A DNA stretch of 16,837 nucleotides from an uncultured archaeon (GTDB taxonomy: Archaea; Nanobdellota; Nanobdellia; Woesearchaeales; CAIVOO01), in NCBI GenBank assembly GCA_903907555.1, contig CAIVOO010000148.1, positions 1 to 16,837 on the forward strand, written 5' to 3'. The notes under the pieces were generated by a model, which saw only the letters and a program-made list of their open reading frames with translations, ran no database searches and was not told where the DNA came from. A program made the position numbers and the translations under genes. Below, in pieces: positions 5,424 to 13,662 of this stretch; within the stretch, counting starts at the first letter, position 1; each line of letters starts with the position of its first letter.

Positions 5424-6671
5424 TTACTCCTCAATTCTGTAGAATATTATGAATGATATTATGAAAAATGGGAGCAATGCAATCATTGCAATTCTTTGAT
5501 TTGCAGTTACCGATGATACCACCCCGAATAAAACAGGTCCTGTCGTGGCTGCCACCTTGCTTGCGAAGCCGTTGAATCCGAAAAACTCGCATCTCTTTTT
5601 CTTTGGTATGATTTTTGTCAGCCATGAGCGTGCTATTGCCTGGCTTGAGCCTATTACAAGCCCGACTAATACTGCAACAAAATAAAAGACTGTTTTGGAT
5701 GTTGCAGTTGCTGACAATATCACAATTAATGCCCAGACTGCTATAGTAAACAGCAAAATCTTTTTTGAGCCTTTCTTGTCGCTGAGCCATCCGAAGAAGA
5801 TTGCGCAGGGAAAGCCTATGAGCTGCATAAGTATCAGCAGTAATGTTATTTCTGAAACAGAGAATGAAAGTGTTGTCTTGGCATAAATCGACACAAAGGC
5901 AAACAATGTTACAAGCGCATCATTGATGAAGTAGAATCCAACAAGGAACCAGGCAATTTTCTTGTGTTTCTTTATGTCCTTGATTGTGCTGAGTACATTC
6001 CTTATGCCTATCTTGACTACTGAGAAGAATGATTTTTTTACTCTGATTTTTTTATGCTCCTTGATAAAAATGAATGCAGGCAATGAAAACACTAAGAAGA
6101 ACAGCGCAGTCAGCGGGAAAGTCAGTTTGTATAATGCTAAATTGCCTTCAATCCCCCCGCCATAAAGCGGCCTTAAAGCAAGCATAGCAACTATTCCTCC
6201 GACATAACCTAAGCCCCAGCCAAGTCCAGATATCCTTCCAACAGTCTCATCTGAAGAAACATGCATAAGGAAAGAGTCATATAAGACAAGCGCTAATTCA
6301 TAGAAAAGATTTGTTATTATGAAAATCATCGCAGAAACAAGCAGCATATTCGAGCCTGTAAAATATAACAAAGCAGTCCCGATCATCGATATGATGCTGA
6401 AAATTATGAATTTTCTTTTCCTTTGGGTGTCGTAATCAGCTATTGCGCCTATTATTGGAGACAATAATGCGCCAATAAGTATTGATATGCTGATTGAAAG
6501 CCCCCACCAGAAATCGCCATAAGCGCCTTTCGCTATGACCTCCTTGAAATACAGCGGGAAGACAAAGCTCATTATTATCATATAATATCCAGAATTCGAA
6601 AAATCATAGAATGCCCATGATATTGCTTCTTTTTTGCTCACGTCTTTAAAAAAGTTTTTTAGAAAAGACAT
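5424..6671 (-). CDS. MFS transporter, UMF1/Atg22-like
   Basis: A 415-aa polytopic protein with about 11-12 hydrophobic segments. The N-terminal WAFYDFSNSGY (about 20-30) is the signature of the UMF1 family, related to the fungal vacuolar amino-acid effluxer Atg22. The loop between segments 2 and 3 is MFS motif-A-like (IGAIADYDTQRKRKF), and GRISGLGWGLGYVGG lies in segment 5. In eukaryotes the family exports amino acids; the substrate of prokaryotic members is mostly unknown. Its ATG follows the smc stop with no gap (TAA then ATG), so it is transcribed with smc. No functional link between a transporter and SMC is known to me, so this may simply be packing. Confidence 0.87.
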   Translation of the reverse strand: MSFLKNFFKDVSKKEAISWAFYDFSNSGYYMIIMSFVFPLYFKEVIAKGAYGDFWWGLSISISILIGALLSPIIGAIADYDTQRKRKFIIFSIISMIGTALLYFTGSNMLLVSAMIFIITNLFYELALVLYDSFLMHVSSDETVGRISGLGWGLGYVGGIVAMLALRPLYGGGIEGNLALYKLTFPLTALFFLVFSLPAFIFIKEHKKIRVKKSFFSVVKIGIRNVLSTIKDIKKHKKIAWFLVGFYFINDALVTLFAFVSIYAKTTLSFSVSEITLLLILMQLIGFPCAIFFGWLSDKKGSKKILLFTIAVWALIVILSATATSKTVFYFVAVLVGLVIGSSQAIARSWLTKIIPKKKRCEFFGFNGFASKVAATTGPVLFGVVSSVTANQRIAMIALLPFFIISFIIFYRIEE

Positions 6672-9600
6672 TTATACCTTTAGAGAAACAACATTGCTTA
6701 CTCCATGCTCATCCATTGAAACGCCGTAGAGCGTGTCTGCTTCTCCTATCAACGAATCATTGTGCGATATTATCACATACTGCGCCTTATCAGAATATTT
6801 TCCTATGAGCTTTGCAAGCTTTTCTGAATTTCTTTTGTCAAGCGCTGCATCAACCTCATCAAGCACGTAGAATGATGCAGGGTCATGCTCCTGTATTGCA
6901 AATATGAATGCGAGCGCTGTCAATGTCTTTTCTCCGCCTGACAATGACCTGATATCTAGGAATTTGTTTCCGGAAATCTTGACTTTTACAAACAGTCCGC
7001 CTTCGAACGGCGAGTCCTTGTTTTCAAGCACAAGATTTGCCTCTCCTTTTGTTGACAATGCTGAGAATATGCTCTTGAAATTCTCGTTTACAACATCGAA
7101 CGTTTTCATGAAGAGCTCTTTCTTCTTTGATTCAATCTCATTCATTAAAACCAGGACATCCTCTTTCTCGAGTTTCAGTTTCTCTTTTCTGTTTACAAGC
7201 TCATTGTATTCTTTCTCAACAAGCTCGTAAATCTCAAGCGATCTCATATTTACGTTTCCAATCTTCGCAAGGAAGCTTTCGTCATTCTTTATTTCCTTTG
7301 TCAGCTCTTCCTCGTTGGCGTGCTTCAGCAGCTCTACTCCTGCATACTGCTCGAATTCCTTCTGCAGCCCTGCAAGCTCTGCTCCAACCCTTGCATTCTC
7401 AAGCGAGATTGTGTTCATCTTAATCTCAACCTGCCTTGAATCATCATAGATTGTTTCAACCTTCTCTTCTTTCTTCTTTATCTCTTCGTCAATCTTTGTT
7501 CTCTGCGTGAATAAATCTTTGAACTTGCCGTAGAATTCCTTCTCAACCTTCTCTTTTTCCTTGAGAGTTGATTCCAAGCCCTTCATTTTCTCATTTAAGC
7601 TTGTTATCTCATTCTTGAAATTCTCCTCTTCCTTGTCATGCTGCTTGAGTATTCTTGCAATGTTGTCCTTTTCAGGAATAAGCATGGTCTGTACCTGGAC
7701 ATCGATATTTTTTGCATCCGACTGCAGCTGCACAAGCTTGCCTGAAAGCTCCTTGCTCTTCTCGTCAAATGCGTTGAGTTCTGCAACAAGTATCGGGCTT
7801 CGCAACGAATTGATTTTCTCTCTCAATTCCTGCCTCTTAATCTTGTTTTTTGCCAGCTCGCTGTTGCAGCCGCTAATTTTTAATCCAATGTCCTGTATCT
7901 CTTTTTCAGCATCTTTTGTTTCCTTGCTGATGTCTTGCTTTAATTTCCTGTTGACATCAACATCGCCTGCTTCCAGATGCAGTGATTTCTCAATCTTGAT
8001 TACCTCTCCTTCGAGGTTTGCCTTGAATGTCCTTAATCTTGTGATATGCTCCTCATTTTCTGATTTCTTCCTTTCCAATCCTCTAATGAGTGTTGTCAAA
8101 TCTGCAATCATGCTTTCATAATTCTTTATTCCGTCAGAAACCTCTGACTCCTTGAAGCTCAGTCCTGCACCGCTTCTCTGCCTGTATCCGCCCTGCATGG
8201 CGCCGCTTGTCTCTGCGACATCTCCGTCAAGTGTTGTCATCTTGATGCTTCCTATGCCTATTTCTCTGGCAACATCAATGTTGTCAACAACTAACGTCTC
8301 GCCGAATATGAATGAGAAAACATTCTTGAATTTGGAATCATATTTTATGAGTTCTGTTGCAAGCCCGTGAGCTCCTGAATTCTTCTTGTACTTGTCCAAG
8401 TCTTCAGGAACCTTTCTCGGCCTTATTTTGTTGAGCGGGAAGAATGTTGCTGTTCCGAACTTGTTGTCTTTCAGGTAATGTATGCATTCTGATGCAACCT
8501 TGTCATCTTCCACAACAATGCCCTTGATTTTGTTTCCTGCAGCAACTTCAAGCGCAAGAGCGTATTTAGAGCTTACCTCTCCAAGTTCAGATACTGTGCC
8601 GTAAATTCCCCTTATTTTTCCTTTCTGCGCAATTATTTTCTTTACAGCCATGTCTCCGAGTAGAGTTTCCTGTATTCCTGCATTTCTTGCGTTTAGCCTT
8701 GCAAGCTCTTCTTCGGATTTTGCAAGCCTTTTTCTGGCATCTCCCAACTGGGCTGCATACGAAGAATCCTGATTGAGCCTGTCATTAAGCTCTGCTGTCG
8801 ATTTTTTGAACTCATCCCTTTTTTTCTTCAAGTCATCAAGCTGGTCCTTGTTTTCTTTTTCAATCTGAAGGACTTTTGCAATCTTTTCATCGATTGCCTG
8901 TATCTGGAAGTCCAGCCGGTCTTTCTTTCTGAGAAGTTCCTGCTGCTCCTGCCTGAAGTTCTGGATTTCCTTCTGCTTTTCTTCAGCAGTCTTGTCCAAT
9001 GTGTCAATCTCTTTTTCAATATCTGCCACATTGTCGAGCTGGTGCTTCTTCCTGAATTCTGCGAGCTTGGCTGTTACCTGCGCTTGCTCCTTTTCAACAG
9101 ATGATATTGTTTTCTGGATTTCTTTCTTGTCATTCTCGAGATTTTTTATCTTGTCTTCTGTTTCCTTGATGTTCTGCTTAAGCTGCTCTCTTCTTGTTTT
9201 CAGCTTTTCAATCTCTCCCTTGTATGATTCAAGTTTTGACAGTGTTGTTGCGAGTTCTATCTTTAGCTGTTCGACTTCCTTGTGGACTGTGAGCTGTTCT
9301 TTCTCTCCTTTCTGCTCGATTTCAGCATTTATTTTTGATATGTCCTCTTTCTTCTTCTGTATCTCATTCTTTATTCCTGCAATTTTTTCATTTATCTCTT
9401 CGAGCTTCTTCTGCTGGACAGAAATTTTTGATTCGTAATCTTTCTTCTCATCATCTTTCTTAGTTATCTGCATGTGAAGCAGGGTTGCCTTGTTCTGGTT
9501 TATGCGCTTCATGATATCCTGATATTTCAGCGCCTGGTCCCTGTCCTTTTTCAAGTCCTTGAGATATCCATCTCTTTCCTTGAGTATTATGTCTGCTTCC

Positions 9601-10166
9601 CTTAACTGTTCCTCAACTTTCTGAAGCTCATTAAGCGCTTTCTGCTTCTTGTCTTCATAGATTGAGATGCCTGTGATTTCTTCAACTAGCCCGCGCCTTT
9701 CGATTGGCGACATCTCTACAAATCTTATTATGTCTCCTTGCAGAATTATGTTGTAGCCTTCTGGGTCAATCTTTGCAACAGCAAGCAAATCAATAACTTC
9801 CTGTCTTGTCCTAGTCTTGTCATTAATCTTGTAGATGCTGCCGTTAGGCCTGACTATTCTTGAAATCTTGACTTCACTGACGTCTAAAGGAAACGTTTTC
9901 TTGGAATTGTCGAAGAATATTGAAACCTCACCCTGCTTTGCAGGATCTTTAGTCTTTCCGCCGTTGTAGATGAGGTTTTCAGACTTCTCAGCCCTCATGG
10001 CTTTTGCAGAAGACCTTCCCAAGACAAAGCATAGTGCATCAAGAACATTGGACTTGCCGCTTCCATTAGGGCCAAGAATACAGTTAAACCTGTCTCCAAA
10101 TACGAGCTCTGTCCTCTTTGCAAATGATTTGAAACCGTGCAAGACAAATTTGTTTATCTTAGTCAA
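6672..10166 (-). CDS. smc: Chromosome segregation ATPase SMC
   Basis: A full-length SMC of 1164 aa. The N-terminal ATPase half has HGFKSF and Walker A GPNGSGKS (32-39). A first long coiled coil runs from about 165 to 490. The globular hinge at about 510-650 contains GIYGTVSELGEV, ALEVAAGNKIKGIVVED and TLDGDVAETSGAMQGGY. A second coiled coil follows. The C-terminal half has the ABC signature LSGGEK (1075-1080) and Walker B FYVLDEVDAALD (D1103, E1104). The hinge and the absence of a CxxC zinc hook rule out Rad50. It should condense and segregate the chromosome as an ATP-driven dimer. The start is TTG at 10166, preceded directly by an in-frame TAG, with Shine-Dalgarno GAGGGG (10173-10178) 6 nt upstream; the conserved N-terminus begins right after it. 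No kleisin (ScpA) follows; the next gene is a transporter. Confidence 0.95.
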   Translation of the reverse strand: MTKINKFVLHGFKSFAKRTELVFGDRFNCILGPNGSGKSNVLDALCFVLGRSSAKAMRAEKSENLIYNGGKTKDPAKQGEVSIFFDNSKKTFPLDVSEVKISRIVRPNGSIYKINDKTRTRQEVIDLLAVAKIDPEGYNIILQGDIIRFVEMSPIERRGLVEEITGISIYEDKKQKALNELQKVEEQLREADIILKERDGYLKDLKKDRDQALKYQDIMKRINQNKATLLHMQITKKDDEKKDYESKISVQQKKLEEINEKIAGIKNEIQKKKEDISKINAEIEQKGEKEQLTVHKEVEQLKIELATTLSKLESYKGEIEKLKTRREQLKQNIKETEDKIKNLENDKKEIQKTISSVEKEQAQVTAKLAEFRKKHQLDNVADIEKEIDTLDKTAEEKQKEIQNFRQEQQELLRKKDRLDFQIQAIDEKIAKVLQIEKENKDQLDDLKKKRDEFKKSTAELNDRLNQDSSYAAQLGDARKRLAKSEEELARLNARNAGIQETLLGDMAVKKIIAQKGKIRGIYGTVSELGEVSSKYALALEVAAGNKIKGIVVEDDKVASECIHYLKDNKFGTATFFPLNKIRPRKVPEDLDKYKKNSGAHGLATELIKYDSKFKNVFSFIFGETLVVDNIDVAREIGIGSIKMTTLDGDVAETSGAMQGGYRQRSGAGLSFKESEVSDGIKNYESMIADLTTLIRGLERKKSENEEHITRLRTFKANLEGEVIKIEKSLHLEAGDVDVNRKLKQDISKETKDAEKEIQDIGLKISGCNSELAKNKIKRQELREKINSLRSPILVAELNAFDEKSKELSGKLVQLQSDAKNIDVQVQTMLIPEKDNIARILKQHDKEEENFKNEITSLNEKMKGLESTLKEKEKVEKEFYGKFKDLFTQRTKIDEEIKKKEEKVETIYDDSRQVEIKMNTISLENARVGAELAGLQKEFEQYAGVELLKHANEEELTKEIKNDESFLAKIGNVNMRSLEIYELVEKEYNELVNRKEKLKLEKEDVLVLMNEIESKKKELFMKTFDVVNENFKSIFSALSTKGEANLVLENKDSPFEGGLFVKVKISGNKFLDIRSLSGGEKTLTALAFIFAIQEHDPASFYVLDEVDAALDKRNSEKLAKLIGKYSDKAQYVIISHNDSLIGEADTLYGVSMDEHGVSNVVSLKV

Positions 10167-10172
10167 CTAAAA

Positions 10173-10178
10173 CCCCTC
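10173..10178 (-). promoter_or_regulatory. Strong ribosome binding site that fixes the smc TTG start
   Basis: On the minus strand GAGGGG ends 6 nt before the TTG at 10166. It is the best Shine-Dalgarno in the window. With the TATA box 41-50 bp upstream of the start, it implies a leader of roughly 15-20 nt, unlike the leaderless neighbours. Confidence 0.65.
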
Positions 10179-10206
10179 TTCAATGCCTTAAAAGGACAAG
10201 AAACAG

Positions 10207-10216
10207 TATTTAAATA
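10207..10216 (-). promoter_or_regulatory. TATA box of smc
   Basis: TATTTAAATA (palindromic, identical to the deacetylase box at 3489-3498) lies 41-50 bp upstream of the smc start. This places the transcript start before the Shine-Dalgarno. Confidence 0.55.
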
Positions 10217-10230
10217 TTGCTATTTATAAT

Positions 10231-10316
10231 AGAAGACCGAAGTAGTTAATATGATTTTTCGGTCTTCTAAATATAATAGCGGTCAAAAAATGTCAAAATT
10301 TAAGTCCGCTATTATA
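10231..10316. repeat. Two tandem perfect hairpins in the smc divergent promoter region
   Basis: The first is AGAAGACCGAA (10231-10241) with its exact complement TTCGGTCTTCT (10258-10268), loop 16. The second is TATAATAGCGG (10272-10282) with CCGCTATTATA (10306-10316), loop 23. TATAATAG occurs three times: at 10225-10232 and 10272-10279 on the plus strand, and inverted at 10309-10316. The pair lies between the outward-facing TATA boxes of smc (10207) and the 10364 gene (10334), so operators for a dimeric regulator, or a small structured RNA, are both possible. Confidence 0.6.
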
Positions 10317-10333
10317 CTTTTTAAATGAAAGGC

Positions 10334-10344
10334 TTTTTATATTA
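10334..10344 (+). promoter_or_regulatory. TATA box of the 10364 membrane protein gene
   Basis: A TTTTTATATTA stretch lies 20-30 bp before the ATG at 10364, consistent with a leaderless message. Confidence 0.5.
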
Positions 10345-10363
10345 TAAATGATAAATTAGCTGC

Positions 10364-10816
10364 ATGAGAGGTGCAATAGCTGTTCTTTTGGTATTGGTGC
10401 TGGTATTGCCTGCATTTGCGCAGAATTTCAGCGATGCTGGCTGTGACTCAATGTCCAATCAAAATGCGAGGGACACCTGCTACAACCAGCTTGCAGGCAC
10501 TACTGAAAATCCTGAATACTGCAGGATGATTCTTGAGGACAATCTTGGTGTTGAGCCTGCGCTTTGCTTTTCCAATCTTGCGCAGCTGAAAAACAGCCAC
10601 TCTATTTGTTATATGATAAAAGATAAAGCTGCGCGCGAGTCCTGCCAAGATAAGGTAACTCCTGGATTTAACGGAGATACCCTGTACTTCGTTCTAAGAG
10701 AGAATGCAATCCTACTAATATTCGCAATAGTAATAATTGGCTATGTGATTTATCATTTCATCAGGCAGAACAAGAGAAAGCATGGAAGCGGAGACTTCTA
10801 CGAGCACTTCCGTTAA
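10364..10816 (+). CDS. Small secreted/membrane protein with six cysteines (unknown function)
   Basis: A 150-aa protein with a signal peptide (1-19, cleavage probably after AFA). An extracytoplasmic region follows with six cysteines (27, 39, 53, 68, 82, 94), then a C-terminal membrane segment (about 114-134) and a basic tail. The cysteine region looks internally repeated: ARDTCYNQLA (35-44) resembles ARESCQDKV (90-98), and EYCRMI resembles SICYMI. An even number of cysteines suggests three disulfides. I do not recognise the family beyond similarity in style to other small Cys-rich envelope proteins in this window. The stop codon overlaps the convergent gene tail to tail (10813-10816). Confidence 0.75.
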   Translation: MRGAIAVLLVLVLVLPAFAQNFSDAGCDSMSNQNARDTCYNQLAGTTENPEYCRMILEDNLGVEPALCFSNLAQLKNSHSICYMIKDKAARESCQDKVTPGFNGDTLYFVLRENAILLIFAIVIIGYVIYHFIRQNKRKHGSGDFYEHFR

Positions 10817-11274
10817 GAATACATCTTCTCAACATTAGCCTTGTCAACAGGCTCTACTTGTTCAAACATTGTCTTTAACCCTGTCTTAAGTGAAGCTTCA
10901 TCAGACACCATGCTGTGGGTGTGTGGGAATATTATCCATGCTTTGTCATCCTTTGCATAAGGGTTGACAAAGTATACGCTGAGGAAGGTTATGTTCGCCA
11001 GCTTATCCCACATCTTAAGTATGAACTCAAAATTCTCTTTTGTGTTGAAGACGACAATGCTGAAATGGTCTGTATTGTTTGTCTCTTTCAGGATATCATC
11101 AATATTGCTCAGGAACGGCCTGATGTAAAACGTCTGCTTCTTGTGCTTGTATGTAGCTATCAAATAGCTGTCTTTCGACTCTATGCTTACTAATTTCTTC
11201 AGAATTATGTCTTTATTCTTTATGTGGTTCGTAGTCCACTCCTTCAAAAATCCAATAATGTCTTTGGCTGCCAT
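10813..11274 (-). CDS. Conserved-looking soluble protein of unknown function
   Basis: A 153-aa protein with no signal peptide or membrane segment and a balanced mixed alpha/beta pattern. The N-terminus is a helix (KDIIGFLKEWTTNHIKNKD). Strand-like segments follow (YLIATYKHKKQTFYIRP, HFSIVVFNT, TFLSVYFVNP, KAWIIFPH). I recognise no domain or catalytic motif. It is divergent from herA and could share its regulation, but nothing in its sequence identifies it as NurA or another HerA partner. A TATA-like ATTTAAAAAA at 11303-11312 (29-38 bp before the ATG) would give a very short leader. Coding status is supported by length, start context and absence of a better frame. Confidence 0.65.
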   Translation of the reverse strand: MAAKDIIGFLKEWTTNHIKNKDIILKKLVSIESKDSYLIATYKHKKQTFYIRPFLSNIDDILKETNNTDHFSIVVFNTKENFEFILKMWDKLANITFLSVYFVNPYAKDDKAWIIFPHTHSMVSDEASLKTGLKTMFEQVEPVDKANVEKMYS

Positions 11275-11302
11275 CCTCTTTGATGAATATACATGCTTCT
11301 TG

Positions 11303-11325
11303 TTTTTTAAATGTTTTTATTTTTC
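11303..11325 (+). terminator. Possible T-rich terminator upstream of herA
   Basis: On the plus strand there are T6, T5 and T5 runs within 23 bp. It could stop plus-strand readthrough from the 10364 gene across the antisense 153-aa gene before it reaches the herA promoter. The same bases hold the TATA-like box of the minus gene, so the assignment is weak. Confidence 0.3.
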
Positions 11326-11347
11326 TTATAGTATAATGCCGACATAA

Positions 11348-11357
11348 TATTTATAAA
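11348..11357 (+). promoter_or_regulatory. TATA box of herA
   Basis: TATTTATAAA lies 23-32 bp before the herA ATG at 11380, giving a leaderless transcript. Confidence 0.65.
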
Positions 11358-11379
11358 GAGGCTTATTACCATTTTCTTT

Positions 11380-12906
11380 ATGGTCAAGGGCCAAGTGGTG
11401 AGCGGGCAGTTTGGCGAGATACTCGTCAGGCAGAAAAGCGGTGAGCAGATTGAGATAGGAGAGCTTCTTTTCGCAGAATCCAACAATTCTCACATGATTC
11501 TTCAAGTGTATGATTTGGTTTATGGAAGCCAGCTTACCCAGCAGCAGCTGGAGCTGATTTCTGGAATGAAGCTTGAGGAGAATACTGACATGGAGTTCAT
11601 GAATGCAGAGCTCAGGAACTATGTCCTGGCGAAAGTAAAAACTCTTTTGACTATTAATGATAAAGGAACTCATATTCCTAAACAGCTTCCTGACTTCTTT
11701 TCAAATGTTCGCGAAGTCAGAAAAGATGATTTAGGATTCATAACAAAGCCAAATGATCCCTTATTCCTTGGAAAATTGCGTTCAGGCTCGCATATGATTG
11801 ATATTGATGTTTCTCTCGAAGGTGTAAAAGTATTGCAGCATCATATACTGATTGCTGCAACAACAGGCAGGGGAAAATCAAATTTAGTCAAGTCGATGCT
11901 TTGGAATATTCTTGACACAGATTACTGCGGGATTTTAGTGTTGGATCCGCACGACGAGTATTATGGAAGGAACTCTTTCGGGCTGAAGAATCATTCACGC
12001 AGAGATAAGGTTGTTTACTATTCAAAAACTCCTGTTACTGGCGGAAGAAGCCTTAAGGTTAACCTGAAAACCATCAAGCCAGGGCATTTCAATGGTGCTG
12101 TGAACTGGAGCGATGCACAGACTGAAGCGCTTTACGCTTATTACAAGAAATATGGTGACGAATGGATTGAGGCGATACTTCTCGAGAAAGAGATAGAGCA
12201 TTTCATGGAAGGCACAACAGGCGTTGTCAGAAGAAGGATGATGAGCTTACTGGACTTGTATGTCCGAGACGGGCAAATATTCAGCAACGGAATATTTGAC
12301 ACAACTTCAGGATTCACAACAATAAAAGATATTGTCAATGATTTGGAAAACACAAAGGTTGTAGTTGTTGACACTTCTGCATTCACAGGAAGCTCTGAAA
12401 TTTTAGTCGGCTCTCTGATTGTTAATGAAGTGTTTGGAAGATATAAGCATCACAAACTAGCAGGAACTCTTGACAAGAAGCCAGTTATTTCAATTGTATT
12501 GGAAGAAGCTCCACGCGTTCTCGGAAAAAATGTTCTGGAGCAGGGCTCGAATATTTTTGAAACAATCGCAAGAGAAGGAAGAAAGTTCAAGATAGGATTG
12601 ACAGCTATCACACAATTGCCATCATTGATTCCGCGAGAGATACTTGCGAACATGAACACTAAAATAATTCTTGGATTGGAAATGGGCCCTGAACGTCAGG
12701 CGATAATCGAAAGCGCTTCACAGGATTTGTCAGAAGATTCCAGAAATATAGCAGCGCTTGATAAAGGAGAAGCAATAGTGACAAGCAATTTCTCAAGATT
12801 CGCATTGCCGATAAAGATTCCGTTGTTTGAAGAATCAGTTAAGCATCCTAATCAGAAGCCGATACAATCATACCAGAAAGAGTATTTGGGAATACAGATA
12901 GTTTAG
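11380..12906 (+). CDS. herA: HerA-like DNA translocase/helicase ATPase
   Basis: A 508-aa protein of normal HerA length. The N-terminal HAS barrel (about 3-45) reads GQVVSGQFGEILVRQKSGEQIEIGELLFAE. The RecA-like core has Walker A A-T-T-G-R-G-K166-S167, the HerA-typical LVLDPHDEYYG (187-196), Walker B SIVLEEAPRVL (E375, E376), and the IAREGRKFKIGLTAITQ segment with a sensor Gln (412), followed by IPREILANMNTKIILGL. HerA forms a hexamer that pumps DNA and drives end resection with NurA, alongside Mre11-Rad50. Here mre11 lies 757 bp downstream with one lipoprotein gene between, while nurA and rad50 are not in the window. It has its own TATA box, so it is not in one transcript with mre11 by necessity. 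Confidence 0.9.
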   Translation: MVKGQVVSGQFGEILVRQKSGEQIEIGELLFAESNNSHMILQVYDLVYGSQLTQQQLELISGMKLEENTDMEFMNAELRNYVLAKVKTLLTINDKGTHIPKQLPDFFSNVREVRKDDLGFITKPNDPLFLGKLRSGSHMIDIDVSLEGVKVLQHHILIAATTGRGKSNLVKSMLWNILDTDYCGILVLDPHDEYYGRNSFGLKNHSRRDKVVYYSKTPVTGGRSLKVNLKTIKPGHFNGAVNWSDAQTEALYAYYKKYGDEWIEAILLEKEIEHFMEGTTGVVRRRMMSLLDLYVRDGQIFSNGIFDTTSGFTTIKDIVNDLENTKVVVVDTSAFTGSSEILVGSLIVNEVFGRYKHHKLAGTLDKKPVISIVLEEAPRVLGKNVLEQGSNIFETIAREGRKFKIGLTAITQLPSLIPREILANMNTKIILGLEMGPERQAIIESASQDLSEDSRNIAALDKGEAIVTSNFSRFALPIKIPLFEESVKHPNQKPIQSYQKEYLGIQIV

Positions 12907-12909
12907 TTC

Positions 12910-13047
12910 TCGACGGATGCGTTTAAAATCGCCATTTATGGCCAGTGAGCTAATAGCAAATCGTAAGACAACACTTTTGATGCTCCATTAGAAATTACTG
13001 CGATTGGAGCAGGCGAACGAGATTTTAAACGCACCATTATCGACGGA
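12910..13047. repeat. Structured intergenic element with 13-bp inverted ends and flanking 8-bp direct repeats
   Basis: TGCGTTTAAAATC (12918-12930) and its exact complement GATTTTAAACGCA (13021-13033) enclose two hairpins, GCCAT-TT-ATGGC (12931-12942) and TGCTCCA (12981-12987) with TGGAGCA (13005-13011): a three-way junction. TCGACGGA abuts the left arm (12910-12917) and recurs 6 bp beyond the right arm (13040-13047). This is the layout of a MITE with target duplication, apart from the 6-bp offset CCATTA. It fills most of the 189-bp gap between herA and the lipoprotein gene. No coding potential is seen. Confidence 0.65.
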
Positions 13048-13051
13048 AAGA

Positions 13052-13059
13052 TTTATAAA
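13052..13059 (+). promoter_or_regulatory. TATA box of the lipoprotein gene at 13096
   Basis: TTTATAAA lies 37-44 bp before the ATG, further than for leaderless genes here. This agrees with a short leader carrying the Shine-Dalgarno GGTGGA at 13085-13090, 5 nt before the ATG. Confidence 0.55.
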
Positions 13060-13095
13060 CCTCCTCTTAGAAATGGCTGTTTTGGGTGGATTATT

Positions 13096-13620
13096 ATGAT
13101 AAACAAAGCTATTATTTTTGCAATTGGTTTGCCTTTGCTGGCAGGATGCACGCAATGGACTAATTTAGATTATATGTCCGATGCCAATAGCAGGGCAACT
13201 TATGAAGTCTTTAGATTCAAGGATACTGTCAGGGAAAAATTCGCGTTTAGGGATAGGACAAGGAAGGACTGCTATCTGAAAGTTTATTCAGAAGAAGAAT
13301 CAAATGATGGAATTCCTAAAAGAAAAATAGCAGTTGGATACCACACGAAAAAATGCGCTCCTGAACAGATGCCTAAGGAACTGTCAGGAGTTGTCGATGT
13401 TCTGTACAGGAATACAGCCTGCGAAAACCAGAAATGCTCGGTAGGGCAGCAAATGGACATCACATGCACGCAGGAAGGCGAGACTTTCGAATGCTTTTCA
13501 GGATTTGTTTTTCCAGATAAGAAAGACAACTATAATTTTACTTACGCTCCGTCAGGAACACTTAGCCATATGAAAGATCTGGTTGACCAAGTTCTGCAGG
13601 TTCCAAGGCAAAGGAAGTAA
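13096..13620 (+). CDS. Putative lipoprotein with six conserved-looking cysteines
   Basis: A 174-aa protein with a short signal sequence ending in the lipobox L-A-G-C18, so C18 would be lipid-modified and anchored outside the membrane. The mature part has six more cysteines (59, 87, 109, 114, 124, 133), enough for three disulfides, and ends in a basic tail. I recognise no family. It lies between herA and mre11 but is an envelope protein with its own TATA box and Shine-Dalgarno, so a role in DNA repair is unlikely. Confidence 0.72.
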   Translation: MINKAIIFAIGLPLLAGCTQWTNLDYMSDANSRATYEVFRFKDTVREKFAFRDRTRKDCYLKVYSEEESNDGIPKRKIAVGYHTKKCAPEQMPKELSGVVDVLYRNTACENQKCSVGQQMDITCTQEGETFECFSGFVFPDKKDNYNFTYAPSGTLSHMKDLVDQVLQVPRQRK

Positions 13621-13632
13621 TTATACACAACA

Positions 13633-13640
13633 TATAAAAA
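13633..13640 (+). promoter_or_regulatory. TATA box of mre11/cytidine deaminase unit
   Basis: TATAAAAA lies 23-30 bp before the ATG at 13663, giving a leaderless transcript. Confidence 0.6.
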
Positions 13641-13662
13641 GCGGATTTGCTAAACTCATTCT

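Noticed and set aside
5287..5424. Insertion sequence remnant between the convergent genes
   Set aside because: No transposase fragment and no convincing target duplication beyond a bare TA on each side; kept only as a structured repeat.
6904..9438. Several plus-strand open frames of 70-190 aa opposite smc
   Set aside because: Ser/Phe/Leu-rich translations typical of the antisense of Lys/Glu-rich coiled coil; no promoter or start context.
6672..10166. Large coiled-coil ATPase considered as Rad50, the partner of the downstream Mre11
   Set aside because: It has a globular SMC hinge (about 510-650) and no CxxC zinc hook, and the N-terminal HGFKSF is typical of SMC.
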